Positions 11,876 through 13,265 of a stretch of DNA of 13,265 nt are shown in pieces; within the stretch, counting starts at the first letter, position 1, and every line of letters starts with the position of its first letter. The position numbers and the translations under genes were made by a program. The stretch covers positions 1 to 13,265 of the forward strand of contig JAFGKP010000041.1 in assembly GCA_016928455.1 (NCBI GenBank), in the 5' to 3' direction. This DNA is from Methanomicrobia archaeon. Lineage in GTDB: Archaea > Halobacteriota > Syntropharchaeia > Alkanophagales > Methanospirareceae. The notes beneath the pieces were generated by a model. The model saw only the letters and a program-made list of their open reading frames with translations, was not told where the DNA came from and made no database searches.

Positions 11876-12142
11876 ATGAAGAATCCAGGAGTGTTTCACG
11901 AATCAGTGGCAGGAGGCGTTCCTCTTAGCGCACTGCTGCCCGGCGAACAAGGGCGGATCATTGCAGTGGGCATGGGCAGTGGGCGGCAGCACCATTTCCG
12001 GCGGATGGGGCTCCGGGAAGGCAAGATCGTTACGGTAATCGCGACCCAGCCGGCACGCGGCCCGTTCGTCCTGGATATCGAAGGCACGCAGATCGCAATC
12101 GGGCGGGGAATGGCAATGCATATCCTGGTCGAGAAGGTATGA
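11876..12142 (+). CDS. feoA: FeoA, SH3-like ferrous iron transport accessory protein
   Basis: The protein has 88 residues. FeoA is a small cytoplasmic beta-barrel that associates with FeoB and is needed for ferrous iron uptake. The family core is clear: VPLSALLPGEQGRIIAVGMG (about 15-34), then the RRMGLREGKIVTVIATQP segment (about 42-59), GPFVLDIEGTQIAIGRGMAM (about 62-81) and an end that typically reads I-x-V. The listed ATG has no Shine-Dalgarno and lies too close to the TATA box. GTG at 11891 (83 residues) would match a nearly leaderless transcript and still leave the core intact. The stop overlaps the feoB start in ATGA (12139-12142), so the two are translationally coupled. Confidence 0.94.
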   Translation: MKNPGVFHESVAGGVPLSALLPGEQGRIIAVGMGSGRQHHFRRMGLREGKIVTVIATQPARGPFVLDIEGTQIAIGRGMAMHILVEKV

Positions 12143-13265
12143 AGCAGATTATTCTCACGGGCTGCCCCAACGTAGGCAAAAGCGTTTTATTCTCACGATT
12201 GACCGGTGTGAACGTGATCTCATCGAATTACCCGGGCACTACGGTCGATCTCACGCGCGGCACAACCCGGATCGGAGGCGAGAAATACGAGCTGATCGAT
12301 ATACCAGGAACGTACTCCCTGGAGCCAAGTTCGAAAGCCGAGGAAGTCGCCCGAAAGATGCTCCAGAGTGGCGATATTGTCATCAATGTGGTTGATGCAA
12401 CGCACCTGGAGCGGAATCTCTACCTCACGCTGGAGCTCCTGGAGATGAAGAAGCCCACCATCGTCGTCCTCAACCTCTGGGACGAGACACAGCACCTCGG
12501 TATCGAGATCGATCTCGCTCGGTTGGAGCGTGAGCTCGGCGTTCAGGTTGTTCCGACCTGCGCGCTCTGTGGTACGGGCATCATCGAGCTGGCCGCTGCG
12601 ATTAACATGGCAGAGCCCTCGAAGACGATCCAGCCGATGTCAGAGGCGGAACGCTGGTTGCGCGTCGGTGAGCTCATTCGTGACACGCAACGGGTGCACC
12701 ACCGGCATCACACCCTCTGGGACCGATTAGCAGACATAACGGTACAACCAGCGACCGGCATTCCACTCGCGATACTCGCGATATTCCTCATCTTCCTCTT
12801 TATCATTGAGATCGGGAACGCGCTCATCGACTACGTGCTCGATCCCTTCTTTTATGGCCTTTACGGACCCTGGATCATCAACGCCGTGAACTCGTTCGCG
12901 CCGAGCGGACTCTTGCATACTATCTTGATCGGAACCTCGACGGTCGCAGCACCGGATTTCGAGCAGTCGCTCGGTATCCTGACCACAGGACTCTACGTGC
13001 CCTTCGGCATGGTGCTGCCCTTTATTATCACCTTCTACTTCATGCTCAGCCTGCTCGAAGACCTGGGCTATTTGCCCCGGCTCGCGGTGCTCGTTGATAC
13101 CGGTTTGCACAAGCTCGGGTTGCACGGCTCCGCGATCGTGCCGACGATCCTGGGCTGCGGTTGTAACGTTCCGGGCGCGTTAGCCACACGCATTCTGGAG
13201 ACAGAGAAGCAGCGGTTCATAGCCATGACGCTCATGGCGATCTCCATCCCCTGCATGGCGCAGTC
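12139..13265 (+). CDS. feoB: FeoB ferrous iron transporter, N-terminal 375 residues (3' truncated)
   Basis: The frame is open from the ATG at 12139 to the window end. FeoB is a membrane Fe(II) transporter with an N-terminal GTPase domain. G motifs are in order: G1 GCPNVGKS (8-15), G2 in SNYPGTTVDL (about 33-42), G3 DIPGTYSL (about 54-61), G4 NLWD (NxxD, about 112-115) and a G5 region near PTCALCGTG. A helical domain follows (about 150-205), then the first membrane segments with the gate regions. These include LEDLGYLPRLAVLVD and GCGCNVP (339-345), a signature of iron FeoB with cysteines in the gate motif. The last residues (AISIPCMAQ) match the region after the first gate. The rest of the protein, normally 600-700 residues, lies beyond the window. 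No FeoC is visible. Confidence 0.97.
   Translation, partial: MKQIILTGCPNVGKSVLFSRLTGVNVISSNYPGTTVDLTRGTTRIGGEKYELIDIPGTYSLEPSSKAEEVARKMLQSGDIVINVVDATHLERNLYLTLELLEMKKPTIVVLNLWDETQHLGIEIDLARLERELGVQVVPTCALCGTGIIELAAAINMAEPSKTIQPMSEAERWLRVGELIRDTQRVHHRHHTLWDRLADITVQPATGIPLAILAIFLIFLFIIEIGNALIDYVLDPFFYGLYGPWIINAVNSFAPSGLLHTILIGTSTVAAPDFEQSLGILTTGLYVPFGMVLPFIITFYFMLSLLEDLGYLPRLAVLVDTGLHKLGLHGSAIVPTILGCGCNVPGALATRILETEKQRFIAMTLMAISIPCMAQ

Noticed and set aside
12727..13125. 132-codon minus-strand frame
   Set aside because: Antisense to the FeoB membrane domain, which stays open across the whole region.
1..13265. CRISPR array, transposon ends, toxin-antitoxin or other defence genes
   Set aside because: No regularly spaced repeats of 25-40 bases, no transposase motifs and no recognisable toxin pair. 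The only tandem repeats are the short ones listed.

Overview
This is an archaeal chromosome fragment, most likely from an uncultured methanogen or an anaerobic methane- or alkane-oxidising relative in the Halobacteriota (ANME-1/Syntrophoarchaeia type). Three things point there. The ribosomal proteins are archaeal (S17P, L14P). There are TATA boxes about 26 nt upstream of inferred transcription starts. Several genes belong to archaeal or methanogenic biochemistry: CofD for coenzyme F420, formylmethanofuran:H4MPT formyltransferase, the bifunctional FBP aldolase/phosphatase, DUF357 and a presenilin-like A22 peptidase. The exact lineage cannot be proven from this window.

Layout. Positions 1-613 (+) hold the tail of rps17 and complete rpl14. 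The usual next genes of the spc cluster (rpl24, rps4e, rpl5) are absent. Four GGATA units and a class II tRNA-Leu(CAA) follow. Positions 750-2130 form a relatively AT-rich stretch with a SAM methyltransferase and what looks like decayed coding sequence. AMMECR1 and a small 2[4Fe-4S] ferredoxin (2224-2993, +) come next. A GNAT acetyltransferase (-) and a DUF357 protein (+) diverge from a shared promoter region near 3520-3676. From 3964 to 9294 everything is on the minus strand: presenilin-like peptidase, cofD, a membrane-anchored chagasin-type inhibitor, a four-helix membrane protein, ftr and the FBP aldolase/phosphatase. They are followed, still on the minus strand, by a TPR protein and a COG4030-like HAD protein. 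The last 2 kb (+) is an iron locus: a DtxR/MntR-type regulator, then feoA-feoB, with feoB running off the end.

How the genes fit together. CofD makes the deazaflavin carrier used by the C1 pathway, Ftr catalyses one step of that pathway, and the FBP enzyme is the committed step of gluconeogenesis. The group therefore covers central carbon metabolism, although most genes seem to have their own promoters or terminators rather than forming one operon. In the iron locus, TTAGG/CCTAA half-sites lie between dtxR and feoA, and one CCTAAC element lies in the dtxR leader. This fits iron-responsive repression of uptake with autoregulation. I see no CRISPR array, transposase, integrase or clear defence system. 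The least explained parts are the broken ribosomal cluster with its repeats and AT-rich insert (614-2130), the mixed metal-site residues of the DtxR protein with its unusual operator array, and a perfect 12-bp tandem repeat next to the HAD gene.
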